Shown: in pieces, positions 46,570-55,007 of the stretch
Numbering within the stretch: the stretch's first letter is position 1
Layout of the letters: every line of letters starts with the position of its first letter
NCBI RefSeq assembly: GCF_003730195.1
Contig: NZ_QWGG01000001.1
Span: 682,001 to 746,000, forward strand
Length of the DNA stretch: 64,000 nucleotides
Origin: Halosimplex salinum
GTDB taxonomy: Archaea > Halobacteriota > Halobacteria > Halobacteriales > Haloarculaceae
Direction of reading: 5' to 3'
Made by a program: the position numbers and the translations under genes
The notes under the pieces: model-generated
Database searches by the model: none
What the model was told of the DNA's origin: nothing
The model's input: only the letters and a program-made list of their open reading frames with translations

Positions 46570-47751
46570 ATGAAGGAGAACGCGCGGTTCGGGCGGCGTC
46601 GTTTGCTGAAGACTATGGCCGCGGGGACGGCGGTCGGGGTCGCCGGGTGTCAGGGTGCTCCGGGGTCGGAGACCGACACCGGCGACGGGGCGGGCGGCGG
46701 GTCCGGCGACGTCGACGTGCCGTCGCTCACGGAGTTCCGCGGGTCGGGGACGCTCGCCTCGGGTCGGCCGGCCCCGGAGGGCACCTCGATACAGGACCTC
46801 CCGGACCTCTCCGGCGACCTCAACCTCTACATCGGCGGCGGCGAGGGCGGTATCTACTACCAGTTCGTCGAGATGCTCCAGGAGATCTACCCCGAGTTCA
46901 ACGTCTTACCCTCGGACGCTGGCTCGTCCTCGCTGGCCCAGACCATCGTCGACGAGGTCGAGGCCGGCGCCACCGAGGCCGACGTGTTCTGGTCGATCGA
47001 CGCCAGTTCGCTCGGCTTCGTCGCCAACAACGACGCCTACGAACCGCTGCCCGCCGAGGCCGTCGACCCGGTCCCCGACAGCTTCCGCGGGTCCGACAAC
47101 GCCTGGGTCGGCGTCGCCGGCCGCGCGCGGAGTGTCCCCTACAACACGAACGAACTGAGCGCCGACGACATCCCGTCGAAGGTCGCGGAGTTCCCGGACA
47201 CCGACGCCCTCCAGGGGTCGATGGGCTGGGCCCCCTCTTACGGCGCGTTCAAGTCGTTCGTGACCGCGATGCGGCTCACCCGCGGCGCGGACGCCACTCG
47301 CCAGTGGCTCTCGTCCATGCAGGACGCGGGGACCGAGCGGTTCGGCAACGAGTACGTCGTCTCCCAGCAGGTCGCCGACGGCGCGCTCTCCGCCGGGTTC
47401 GCGAACCACTACTACGCGATGCGCGTCAAGAACCAGCGACCGGACGCCCCGATCGACCTCGCGTTCACCGAGGGCGACGCCGGCGCGCTCGTCAACGTCG
47501 CTGGCGCCCTCGCCGTGAAGGGCACCGAGAAGCAGGACCTCGTGTCGAACTTCGTGCGACACCTCCTCTCGGCGGAGGCCCAGGAGTTCTTCGCGACCGT
47601 GAGCTTCGCCTACCCGATGATCCCGGGGGTCCAGCCGGTCGGCGGTCTCCCGACGGTCGACGAACTGAGCCCGCCCGACATCGACCTGGCGGAGCTCTCG
47701 GACATCGAACCGACGCTCGAACTGATGCGTGACGCCGGCGTCCTGGGATGA
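46570..47751 (+). CDS. iron(III) ABC transporter substrate-binding lipoprotein
   Basis: A 393-residue FbpA-type binding protein. The N-terminus has a Tat motif and a lipobox (GRRRLLKTMAAGTAVGVAGC, lipid Cys27). The mature domain begins near LSGDLNLYIGGGEGGIYYQFVEMLQE. The paired tyrosines that bind Fe3+ in this family are visible in SAGFANHYYAMRVKNQ. It delivers ferric iron to the permease encoded next, with which it overlaps by four bases. A perfect iron-type operator lies 4 bases upstream of its ATG. Confidence 0.92.
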   Translation: MKENARFGRRRLLKTMAAGTAVGVAGCQGAPGSETDTGDGAGGGSGDVDVPSLTEFRGSGTLASGRPAPEGTSIQDLPDLSGDLNLYIGGGEGGIYYQFVEMLQEIYPEFNVLPSDAGSSSLAQTIVDEVEAGATEADVFWSIDASSLGFVANNDAYEPLPAEAVDPVPDSFRGSDNAWVGVAGRARSVPYNTNELSADDIPSKVAEFPDTDALQGSMGWAPSYGAFKSFVTAMRLTRGADATRQWLSSMQDAGTERFGNEYVVSQQVADGALSAGFANHYYAMRVKNQRPDAPIDLAFTEGDAGALVNVAGALAVKGTEKQDLVSNFVRHLLSAEAQEFFATVSFAYPMIPGVQPVGGLPTVDELSPPDIDLAELSDIEPTLELMRDAGVLG

Positions 47752-49361
47752 GCGTCCGCGAGCGCGTCGGACCGCTGGTCGACCGCGTCCCCGGCGAGGG
47801 TGACGGGATCGCGACCGGTGCGTACGCCGCGCTCGCTACGGTCCTGGCGGTGGCACTCGTCCTCCCCCTCGGGTGGCTCGTCGTCGACGCCGCCGCGCTC
47901 GGTCCGCGCGCGCTCGAACTCACGCTGGACTCCCAGACGCTCGAAGTCCTCGGCCGGAGTGTCGCGCTCGTCACGGTCGTCACCGCGGGGAGCGTCGTCG
48001 TCGGCGTCCCGCTGGCCGTCCTCACCGTCCAGGCGTCGATCCCCTTCCGCCGCTTCTGGACGGTGCTCGTCGCGCTCCCGCTCGCGGTCCCGAGCTATCT
48101 GGGCGCCTTCGCCGCGATATCCGCGTTCGGCCCCAGAGGCCCGCTCTCCGACGCGCTCGCCCCGCTCGGCGTCTCGATCCCCAACGTCGAGGGGTTCGCC
48201 GGCGCGGCGGTGGTCCTGACGCTGTACACGTACCCCTACGTCTTCCTCACGACGCGCGCGTCCCTGCTGTCGCTCGACGCGTCGCTCGTCGAGGCCGCGC
48301 GCACCCTGAACTGCGGTCGGCTGGAGTCGTTCCGAAGAGTCACGCTCCCGCAGATCCTCCCCGGGATCGCCGCGGGAGCCCTGCTGGTCGCGCTGTACGC
48401 CCTCGCGGACTTCGGGACGCCCAACTTCATGAACGTCGAGGTGTTCACGCAGTTCATCTACAGCCGCCACAACGCGAACATGGGCGGGTACGCGGCGCTG
48501 CTCTCGATCCAGTTGCTCGCCGTGACCGGCGTTATCCTCGCCGCGGAGTCGTGGATCGGCGCCGACGACTCCGGGGCCTACGCGAGTCGCGGCAACCGCG
48601 GCGCGGCCGAACTCGACCTCGGACTGTGGCGGTATCCGGCGATGGCCCTCCCGGCGCTGGTGGCGCTGGTGGCGCTGGTGCTCCCGATCGGAATATTCGC
48701 GATGTGGTTCCTGCGGGGCGGTCCGGGCTACGAGTTCGCGCGGCTCTCCTTCTCCTGGTCGTACGGCTGGAACTCGGTGAAGGTCTCCTTGCTCGCGGCC
48801 GGCGTGTCGGTCCTCGTCGCGCTCCCGATCGCGTTGCGGTCCGTCAGAACAGACTCCCGGCTCTCGTCGCTGACCGCACGGGTCCCGTACGTGGGTTACG
48901 CGACGCCGGGCATCGTGCTCGCTATCGCCCTGGTGAGTTTCAGCCTCGATGTGTCGCCGGAACTGCTGTACAAGTCGATCCCCCTCGTCGTCTTCGCGTA
49001 CGTCGTCCGATTCATGCCGCAGGCGATCGGGTCGATCCAGACCTCGACGATGCAGGTCGACAGTCGGCTCATCGAGGCCGCACGGACCCTGGGCCGCTCC
49101 CGGCTGGAGGCGTTCAGAGCGGTCACGTTCCCGCTCATCCTCCCGGGCATCGTCACCGGCGCGGCGCTGGTGTTCCTCACGTCGATGAAGGAGCTTCCGG
49201 CGACGCTGCTGCTCCGGCCGTTCGGGTTCGACACGCTGGTGACGTTCATCTGGCGCGCCGAGGAGGCGGGGATGTACGGGCAGGCCGCCATCCCGGCGTT
49301 CGTGCTCGTGCTCGTCTCCGGCCTCTCGATGGGCGTGCTTTTGGCTCAGGAGGACAACTGA
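47748..49361 (+). CDS. iron(III) ABC transporter permease (FbpB/SfuB type)
   Basis: A 537-residue permease that holds two transport domains in one chain, about twelve helices. Each half has its EAA coupling loop: EAARTLNCGRLESFRRVTLPQILPGIAAG near residue 185, and EAARTLGRSRLEAFRAVTFPLILPGIVTG near residue 440. The double form is typical of ferric iron and thiamine importers. The start overlaps the binding-protein stop. The ATPase gene follows after 21 bases. Confidence 0.93.
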   Translation: MSVRERVGPLVDRVPGEGDGIATGAYAALATVLAVALVLPLGWLVVDAAALGPRALELTLDSQTLEVLGRSVALVTVVTAGSVVVGVPLAVLTVQASIPFRRFWTVLVALPLAVPSYLGAFAAISAFGPRGPLSDALAPLGVSIPNVEGFAGAAVVLTLYTYPYVFLTTRASLLSLDASLVEAARTLNCGRLESFRRVTLPQILPGIAAGALLVALYALADFGTPNFMNVEVFTQFIYSRHNANMGGYAALLSIQLLAVTGVILAAESWIGADDSGAYASRGNRGAAELDLGLWRYPAMALPALVALVALVLPIGIFAMWFLRGGPGYEFARLSFSWSYGWNSVKVSLLAAGVSVLVALPIALRSVRTDSRLSSLTARVPYVGYATPGIVLAIALVSFSLDVSPELLYKSIPLVVFAYVVRFMPQAIGSIQTSTMQVDSRLIEAARTLGRSRLEAFRAVTFPLILPGIVTGAALVFLTSMKELPATLLLRPFGFDTLVTFIWRAEEAGMYGQAAIPAFVLVLVSGLSMGVLLAQEDN

Positions 49362-49382
49362 TACTGTAAGAGACCCCCGACG

Positions 49383-50507
49383 ATGATCGAACACACAGTC
49401 CAGTCGGCGGCGAACGACCGCGTCGAGCCGACGGTACAGCGGGGCGACCCCGTGCTCGAACTCGACGGCGTGTCGCGCTCGTTCGGCGCCGAGACCGCGG
49501 TCGACGACCTCTCGCTGTCGGTCTACGAGGGGGAACTCCTGACGCTGCTCGGCCCCTCCGGCTGTGGCAAGACGACGACGCTCCGACTCCTCGCGGGCCT
49601 CGACCGCCCCGACGAGGGGTCGATCCGCGTCGAGGAGGAGGCCGTCGCCGGCCCCGACAGCTTCGTCGCGCCCGACGACCGCGACGTGGGGCTGGTGTTC
49701 CAGTCGTTCGCCCTGTTCCCGCACCTCACCGTCGGCGAGAACGTCGCCTTCGGTATCGACGACTGGTCCGCCGACGAGCGCGACGAACGCGTCGCGGAAC
49801 TGCTGGAGCTGATCGGACTCCCCGAGTATCGCGACCACTCGCCGGACGACCTCTCGGGCGGCCAGCGCCAGCGGGTCGCGCTCGCACGCTCGCTCGCACC
49901 CGAGCCGGACGTGCTCCTGCTCGACGAACCGTTCTCGAACCTCGACGTGAGCCTCCGGACGGAGATGCGCGAGGAAGTCCGCAACATCATCAAGGAGACG
50001 GGCGTCACCGCCGTCTCCGTCACCCACGACCAGGAGGAGGCCCTGTCGATCAGCGACCGCGTGGCCGTCATCCACGAGGGGAGCGTCGAGCAGGTCGGCC
50101 GCCCGGAGGTCGTCTTCGAACAGCCCGAGTCGCGATTCGTCGCGGAGTTCCTCGGGCAGGCGGGCTTCGTCTCCGGCCAGCTGGCCTCCGGTGTGGTCGA
50201 GACGGACCTCGGAACCCTGCCCGCGGACGTGATCGAGGGGCTCGGCCGCGAGTACGACGGCGCGACCATCGACGTGATGGTCCGGCCGGACGACCTCGTC
50301 GCGACGCCGGCAGACGGCCCGGACGAGGGAAACGGCGAGATCGTCCACCGACAGTACACCGGGCCGTCGTTCGTCTACCAGGTCGCACTCGACGGCGGCG
50401 ATTCGGTGTACTGCGAACACAACCACGCCGACAACCTCGCGCTGGATCAACGAGTACGGGTCGACCTGCAGGTCGACCACCCGCTGGCGTGGTTCCCCGC
50501 CGAGTGA
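49383..50507 (+). CDS. iron(III) ABC transporter ATP-binding protein (FbpC type)
   Basis: A 374-residue ATPase. Walker A is GPSGCGKTTTLR, the signature is DLSGGQRQRVALARSL, Walker B is VLLLDEPFSNLD and the H-loop is SVTHDQEEALSISDR. The C-terminal 130 residues form a regulatory beta domain (TOBE-like; GATIDVMVRPDDLVATP, GPSFVYQVALDGGDSVYCEHN). It powers the permease just upstream. The stop is followed one base later by the start of the GT-C membrane protein, so the operon continues beyond the transporter. Confidence 0.94.
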   Translation: MIEHTVQSAANDRVEPTVQRGDPVLELDGVSRSFGAETAVDDLSLSVYEGELLTLLGPSGCGKTTTLRLLAGLDRPDEGSIRVEEEAVAGPDSFVAPDDRDVGLVFQSFALFPHLTVGENVAFGIDDWSADERDERVAELLELIGLPEYRDHSPDDLSGGQRQRVALARSLAPEPDVLLLDEPFSNLDVSLRTEMREEVRNIIKETGVTAVSVTHDQEEALSISDRVAVIHEGSVEQVGRPEVVFEQPESRFVAEFLGQAGFVSGQLASGVVETDLGTLPADVIEGLGREYDGATIDVMVRPDDLVATPADGPDEGNGEIVHRQYTGPSFVYQVALDGGDSVYCEHNHADNLALDQRVRVDLQVDHPLAWFPAE

Positions 50508-50508
50508 G

Positions 50509-52527
50509 ATGCGCCGGCGCACCGCGACCGTCGGGACGGCCGCGGTCGCACTCGTCGGCGTCATCGTCGTCTGGCTCGTCACCGCTCGACTCTTCCCGTA
50601 CCACTCGCTCAACCACGACGAGGGCGTCTACCTCCAGCAGGCCGCGATGCTGCTGGAGGGACGGCTGTTCCTGCGCCCGCCCGTGGAGGGCGTCTTCCGC
50701 CCCTGGTTCTTCGTCGAGAGCGCCGACGGCCTCTATCCGAAGTACGCGCCCGTCCCGGCGGCGATGTTCGCGCTCGGGGAACTCGTCGGGAGCTACCGGG
50801 TCGCGCTGCTGGCTATCGCCGCCGGCAACCTCGCGCTCACCGCCGGCGTCGTCCGCGAGGCGTTCGCCCGTCGGACCGCGCTGGTCGCCGCCGTCTGCCT
50901 CCTCGCCTCGCCGCTGTTCGTCCTCAACTCCGCGGTGTTCCTCCCGTACGCGCCGACGCACCTCCTGAACCTCGCGTTCGCCTACAGCTACCTGCGCGCG
51001 GACCGGACCGGCGACCGCCGGTGGGCCGCCGCGGCCGGCGGCGCGGTCGGTCTCGCCTTCTTCTCCCGCCCGTTCACGGCCCTCCTGTTCGCGACGCCGT
51101 TCGTCGCACACGCGCTCTGGACGCTCCGACGGAACGTCCGGGAGAACCTGCCCCGGCAGGCGACGACGGCGGTGCTCGGGCTCGTGGGAGTCGCCGTGAC
51201 GCTCGCCTACAACGCCGTCGTGACGGGGTCGCCGCTCCTGTTCCCCTACGAGGCGTTCGCGCCGCTGGACGGCCTCGGCTTCGGCGAGCGGCGCATCCTC
51301 GACCACGGCATCGACTACAGCCCGACCCTCGCGCTGCGCGCGAACGGTCGCGTCCTCTGGCTGTTCTTCAGCCAGTGGGCCGTCGGCGGACTCGTCGGCG
51401 CCGCCGCCGCGGCGGTCGGGCTGGCCGTCGCGGTCCGCCGTGGACTCTCCCCGCGACAGGCGACCGTCGGCGGGCTCTTCCTCACGGTCTCGCTGGGCAA
51501 CGTCTACTTCTGGGGCAACTTCAACGTCCTCGGCGACCTCGAGACGGCCGGCGACGGCCTCGTCGCCGCGCTCGGTCCCTACTACCACTTCGACCTGCTC
51601 CTCCCGACAGCGACGTTCGCCGCCGTGGGCGCCGTGGCCGTCGTCGAGTTCGTCCGCGACGCCGCGGCAGCGCGAGACGGCTTCGACCCGCGCGCGACGC
51701 GGGCGGCGGTCGTCGTCACGGTCCTCCTGCTCGCCGGCGTCGCGGGGGCTGTCACCGTCGACGCAGCCAGCGCCCCGGTCGAACGCAACGCCGAGGTGAC
51801 GGAGACGTACCAGACCGCTTACGAGCCGTTCGAAGGGGGCCCGCCGGCGAACTCGCTGGTCTTCTTGCCGGACCCGTACGGCGACTGGCTGAACCACCCG
51901 TTCCAGCTCCTCCGAAACGATCCGGGCTTCGACGGCGACGCGGTGTACGCCATCGACGACCGCCCCTTCGAGACGGTCGACACCTACCCGGACCGCCAGC
52001 TGTACCGCTACGCCTACCGCGGCGAGTGGGCGCCGTTCGCCGGGTCGCCGCGCGCGGCCCGCCTCCAGCGGATCGAATCCGTTCGCGGCGAGCAAGTGAT
52101 ACTCGACGCGACGGTCGGAGCCCCACAGGACGCCCAGAGCGTCACCGTGCGAGTCGGGGACGGCGACGAGAGCGTCTACGCCGTGGGGAATCGGACCGAC
52201 GGCTCGCTCCGCTTCCGACTGCTGGCGTCCGACGGTCACGTCGCCCTCACGGGGCCCGACGCGAAGTCGAGCGAGACGCTCTCGCTCTCGGGTCGCGAGA
52301 CGATCCGTGCGAGCGTCTTCGTCGACTACGGGCCGGGCGGGAGCTTCACGTACCGGTTCGAACTCCCGCTCGACGCCGCGGACGGGACGGTCCGCGGCCT
52401 CTCGCCCAGAGTCGAACTCTGTCGCGGGGTGCGCTCGTGTGGCGGCGCGGCGACCTACGTCCCAGAGAGCGCGCCCGACGGAGTATTCGTCGAGACGAAC
52501 CTGACGGCCGACGAGCACAACCCCTAA
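50509..52527 (+). CDS. GT-C-type membrane glycosyltransferase-like protein (ArnT/PMT class)
   Basis: A 672-residue protein with about eleven helices in the first 420 residues and a beta-rich exported C-terminal domain. The first periplasmic-type loop has NHDEGVYLQQAAMLLEGRLF, the D-E motif where GT-C enzymes place their catalytic Asp, followed by YPKYAPVPAAMFALGELVG. Such enzymes move a sugar from a lipid-linked donor outside the membrane. It starts one base after fbpC and should be co-expressed with iron uptake. The link to iron is unusual; a surface glycan or glycolipid change under iron limitation is possible. Confidence 0.82.
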   Translation: MRRRTATVGTAAVALVGVIVVWLVTARLFPYHSLNHDEGVYLQQAAMLLEGRLFLRPPVEGVFRPWFFVESADGLYPKYAPVPAAMFALGELVGSYRVALLAIAAGNLALTAGVVREAFARRTALVAAVCLLASPLFVLNSAVFLPYAPTHLLNLAFAYSYLRADRTGDRRWAAAAGGAVGLAFFSRPFTALLFATPFVAHALWTLRRNVRENLPRQATTAVLGLVGVAVTLAYNAVVTGSPLLFPYEAFAPLDGLGFGERRILDHGIDYSPTLALRANGRVLWLFFSQWAVGGLVGAAAAAVGLAVAVRRGLSPRQATVGGLFLTVSLGNVYFWGNFNVLGDLETAGDGLVAALGPYYHFDLLLPTATFAAVGAVAVVEFVRDAAAARDGFDPRATRAAVVVTVLLLAGVAGAVTVDAASAPVERNAEVTETYQTAYEPFEGGPPANSLVFLPDPYGDWLNHPFQLLRNDPGFDGDAVYAIDDRPFETVDTYPDRQLYRYAYRGEWAPFAGSPRAARLQRIESVRGEQVILDATVGAPQDAQSVTVRVGDGDESVYAVGNRTDGSLRFRLLASDGHVALTGPDAKSSETLSLSGRETIRASVFVDYGPGGSFTYRFELPLDAADGTVRGLSPRVELCRGVRSCGGAATYVPESAPDGVFVETNLTADEHNP

Positions 52528-52551
52528 GCCGCATATCCCCTATCTGAACCC

Positions 52552-53151
52552 ATGGAACTGACGCGCCGGGACGCGCTCGCCGCACTCGCGGCCGCCGGCG
52601 TCGCGGGCGGCGGGGCGCTCGCACTCTCCGCCGGAGAGAGCCGTGACGACGGCGAGACGGCGACGGAGCCCGGTGGCGTACCGCCACCCGGGCCGCTGAC
52701 CGACGACGACGTCGCCGTCCTGACGGCCGCTGCCGAGGTGCTCTACCCGAGCGAGGTCGAGGGCGTCGAGTCGTTCGTCTCGGAGTTCGCTCGCGGGCGC
52801 GCGGCGGAACAGCCCGACCACGCGGCCGGCGTCGCCGACGCCGCTCGCTATCTCGACGAGTGGACCGGCTCCTGGCTGGACGAGGAGTTCACGGCGCTGG
52901 ACCCGTCCGACCGCGAGGAGGCGCTCGACCCGTCCGACCGCGAGGAGGCGCTCGACCGTCTCGGAGCGCGCGCGGCCGACCCGGACCCGGAGGGGACGGA
53001 CGCCGAGCGCGTGCGCTACTACGTCGTCGACGAGTTGCTGTTCGCGCTCTACTCGTCGCCGACGGGCGGGGAACTGGTCGGTATCGAGAATCCGCAGGGC
53101 CACCCCGGCGGGACCGAGAGCTATCGGCGCGGGCCGAACGACGGAGAATAG
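52552..53151 (+). CDS. orphan gluconate 2-dehydrogenase subunit 3-like Tat protein
   Basis: A 199-residue protein. The Tat-type signal is TRRDALAALAAAGVAGGGALAL. The body has the subunit-3 pattern LTDDDVAVLTAAAEVLYPSEVEGVESFVSEF... and YVVDELLFALYSSPTGGELVGIENPQGHPGG. In complete systems this small subunit carries a large FAD (GMC) subunit through the Tat pathway; none is encoded here. An in-frame duplication gives DPSDREEALDPSDREEAL at about residues 117-134. It follows the GT-C gene by 24 bases and ends the operon. It may have changed function. Confidence 0.82.
   Translation: MELTRRDALAALAAAGVAGGGALALSAGESRDDGETATEPGGVPPPGPLTDDDVAVLTAAAEVLYPSEVEGVESFVSEFARGRAAEQPDHAAGVADAARYLDEWTGSWLDEEFTALDPSDREEALDPSDREEALDRLGARAADPDPEGTDAERVRYYVVDELLFALYSSPTGGELVGIENPQGHPGGTESYRRGPNDGE
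52900..52953 (+). repeat. perfect 27-bp tandem duplication inside the subunit-3-like gene
   Basis: Two identical 27-mers at 52900-52926 and 52927-52953 encode DPSDREEAL twice. The absence of any difference suggests a recent event. Confidence 0.95.
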
Positions 53152-53194
53152 GGGCGCAGTCGGGCCGACCGACGACCGAGAAGGGCGGCGTCGA

Positions 53195-54025
53195 CTACCG
53201 GCGGCGCTCTTCGAGACAGACTTTCACGATGGACTTCGCGATGGCCGCGCCGCCCGCGAACGGGTCGAGCTTCGTCTCTCCCGTCCGCTCGTCGTAGTCG
53301 ATCGGGACCTCTCGCACGTCGTACCCGCGCATCAGCGGACGGATCAGCAGTTCCGCGGAGAGTCCGGTGTTCTCGGTCCACTCGTTGTCCTGGATCACCT
53401 CGCGGCGGTAGGCGCGCATGCCGGTGGTCGTGTCGCGGACGCGTCGCCCCATCAGCGCGCTCGCGAGGAGGGCGAACGCGCGGTTCCCCTGCCTGTTCAG
53501 GAACGGCATCGGCTCGGCGCCGCGGGTGATGCGGTCGCCGCTGACCACGTCCGCGCCGTCGTTCACGAGGTCGAGGAACTCCGGGAGGGCCTCCATCGGA
53601 TAGGTGTCGTCGCAGTCGGTCGTGACGACGACCGGTCGGTCGGCGGCGAGCACCGCGGCGCGAACGGCCACGCCGTACCCCTGCGGTTCCTGCTCGATGA
53701 CGCGGGCGCCGTGATCGCGGGCGATCTCCGGCGTCCGGTCGTCGGAGCCGTCGACGCAGACGACGTTCGCTCGACCGTCGGTGATGCGGTCGATATCTTC
53801 GAGGACCGTTCCGATGGCTTCCGCCTCGTTGTACGTCCCCATCACGACGGTCAGGTCGTCGAACGTGTACTCCCCGGTGTCGTCCCGTTCGGCCGCGTCC
53901 GCTGTCTGCGCCGATTCGGCCCCGTGTTCGGACTCGGCCCCGGCCTCAGATTCGGCTCCGGGCCCGGATTCAGACTCGGCCCCGGACTCCGACGACCCGC
54001 TCTCGTCGCGCTGAAGCTGACTCAT
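53195..54025 (-). CDS. family 2 glycosyltransferase (dolichyl-phosphate hexose synthase type)
   Basis: A 276-residue cytoplasmic GT2. Residues 1-50 are a repetitive acidic Ser/Glu/Gly/Ala leader (ESGAESESGPGAESEAG...). The GT-A domain follows with VVMGTYNEAEAIGTVLEDI, VVCVDGSDDRTPEIA, VVVTTDCDDTYPMEALPEFL (D-x-D region) and GDRITRGAEPMPFLNRQGNRAF. Family members charge dolichyl phosphate with glucose or mannose, the donor for GT-C enzymes such as the one two genes away. It lacks membrane helices. An imperfect iron-type palindrome lies 31-50 bases before its ATG. Confidence 0.9.
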   Translation of the reverse strand: MSQLQRDESGSSESGAESESGPGAESEAGAESEHGAESAQTADAAERDDTGEYTFDDLTVVMGTYNEAEAIGTVLEDIDRITDGRANVVCVDGSDDRTPEIARDHGARVIEQEPQGYGVAVRAAVLAADRPVVVTTDCDDTYPMEALPEFLDLVNDGADVVSGDRITRGAEPMPFLNRQGNRAFALLASALMGRRVRDTTTGMRAYRREVIQDNEWTENTGLSAELLIRPLMRGYDVREVPIDYDERTGETKLDPFAGGAAIAKSIVKVCLEERRR

Positions 54026-54056
54026 TGCTCCGTTCTCTCGGCTCGACCCTCTTGAG

Positions 54057-54075
54057 TTTTTAGGTTCGCCAAAAA
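54057..54075. promoter_or_regulatory. imperfect DtxR-type operator before the GT2 gene
   Basis: TTTTTAGGTTCGCCAAAAA pairs a TTTAGG half-site with a CCAAAA half-site, so it is a hybrid of the perfect iron-type and dpsA-type palindromes. It lies 31-50 bases upstream of the ATG at 54025. Confidence 0.5.
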
Positions 54076-54098
54076 CAGATCGTCGAATCGAGGGGACG

Positions 54099-54944
54099 CT
54101 ACGCGAAGTGCTCGGCGATGAACGCCTCGTTCGGCGTGGCGCGGTCCCAGTAGTACTCGAAGAGGTCGCGGCCCCACTCCATGGCGCGGTCGTCCGTCGC
54201 GAGCACTTCGGTCCGGGAGTCGTACTGGCCGTCGATGGTCGGAAGCGAGAGCATGATCTCGTTCTCGGTGACGCCGATACCCACGTCGATGTCGAGGACG
54301 CGCACCGGCGTCTCCTCCCACTGGCGGGCCGCTTCCGGGTCCTCGATGCGGTCGAGCGCCTCCAGCGCGACGGTCGTGTCGACGACCAGTCGCGCGTCGG
54401 GGTCGTCCGGCATCACCGCTTCGTACTCGGCCTGATAGATCGGCGTGACGATGTCGACGCTGGTGCCCGCGCGCTCGACGCGCTCGCTCACTTCCCGGAC
54501 GACGGCGTGCGGGTCCGTGTCTGAGGCGTGGAACACGTTCGCACCGGCGAGTTCGGTGAGTCTGAGTCTGAATCGCCGGGGGAGCGCCGACACGTCGTGG
54601 GTCCGCCAGTAGTCGTCGTCGAGCAGTCGACAGAGGTTCTCCTGCTGTTCGAGCAGGTCCGCGACCAACCGTCCGCTCCCAGTCGCCTCCAGGCCGTCGT
54701 CCAGCGACTCGACGAGGCCCTTCCGCTCCAGGTCGCCGACGGCGTTGTAGACGGCGGACTCGCTCGCATCGATCGCCTCGATGAGCCCCGCCATCGACTG
54801 CCTGTCAGCCACCACCGAGGCCAGCACGTCCGTGCGAACGGACGAACTCGACACGTACCCGACGATAGACTTCGAACTCACGCGCCCGCCCTCCCGGCGG
54901 ACCGACCGAAGACGTTCGGACGAACCCTCATTATCGGATTCCAT
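54099..54944 (-). CDS. winged-helix regulator with FilR1-type middle domain
   Basis: A 281-residue haloarchaeal/methanogen-type regulator. The winged helix spans about residues 30-90: VRTDVLASVVADRQSMAGLIEAIDASESAVYNAVGDLERKGLVESLDDGLEATGSG. The sensor half (about 115-275) is the FilR1 middle domain: HASDTDPHAVVREVSERVERAGTSVDIVTPIYQAEYEAVMPDD, ...VRVLDIDVGIGVTENEIMLSLPTIDGQYDSRTEVLATDDRAMEWGRDLFEYYW. FilR1 controls archaellum and methanogenesis genes in methanogens; haloarchaeal targets are mostly unknown. Three 19-base direct repeats lie just upstream of its start and overlap its likely promoter, so autoregulation is plausible. Confidence 0.85.
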   Translation of the reverse strand: MESDNEGSSERLRSVRREGGRVSSKSIVGYVSSSSVRTDVLASVVADRQSMAGLIEAIDASESAVYNAVGDLERKGLVESLDDGLEATGSGRLVADLLEQQENLCRLLDDDYWRTHDVSALPRRFRLRLTELAGANVFHASDTDPHAVVREVSERVERAGTSVDIVTPIYQAEYEAVMPDDPDARLVVDTTVALEALDRIEDPEAARQWEETPVRVLDIDVGIGVTENEIMLSLPTIDGQYDSRTEVLATDDRAMEWGRDLFEYYWDRATPNEAFIAEHFA

Positions 54945-54950
54945 ATGTAT

Positions 54951-55007
54951 TGGAACTACTTCGGTCTTCTGGAACTATTTTGGAGAGGTGGAATTGTTTC
55001 GGGGTGA
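54951..55007. promoter_or_regulatory. three 19-bp direct repeats over the promoter of the FilR1-type gene
   Basis: Units at 54951-54969, 54970-54988 and 54989-55007 each begin TGGAAYTRYTTYGG in strict 19-base register. The spacing is close to two DNA turns, so proteins bound at each would lie on one face. They begin 7 bases upstream of the ATG at 54944 and cover its core promoter. The remaining gap to 55171 holds only an AT-rich ATTTATACT at 55018-55026. Confidence 0.6.

Noticed and set aside
47610-50612. Minus-strand open frame of 1000 codons across the iron transporter operon
   Set aside because: It mirrors the codon phase of the plus-strand genes, is rich in Arg, Asp and Val with no recognisable domain, and is a normal by-product of very GC-rich DNA.
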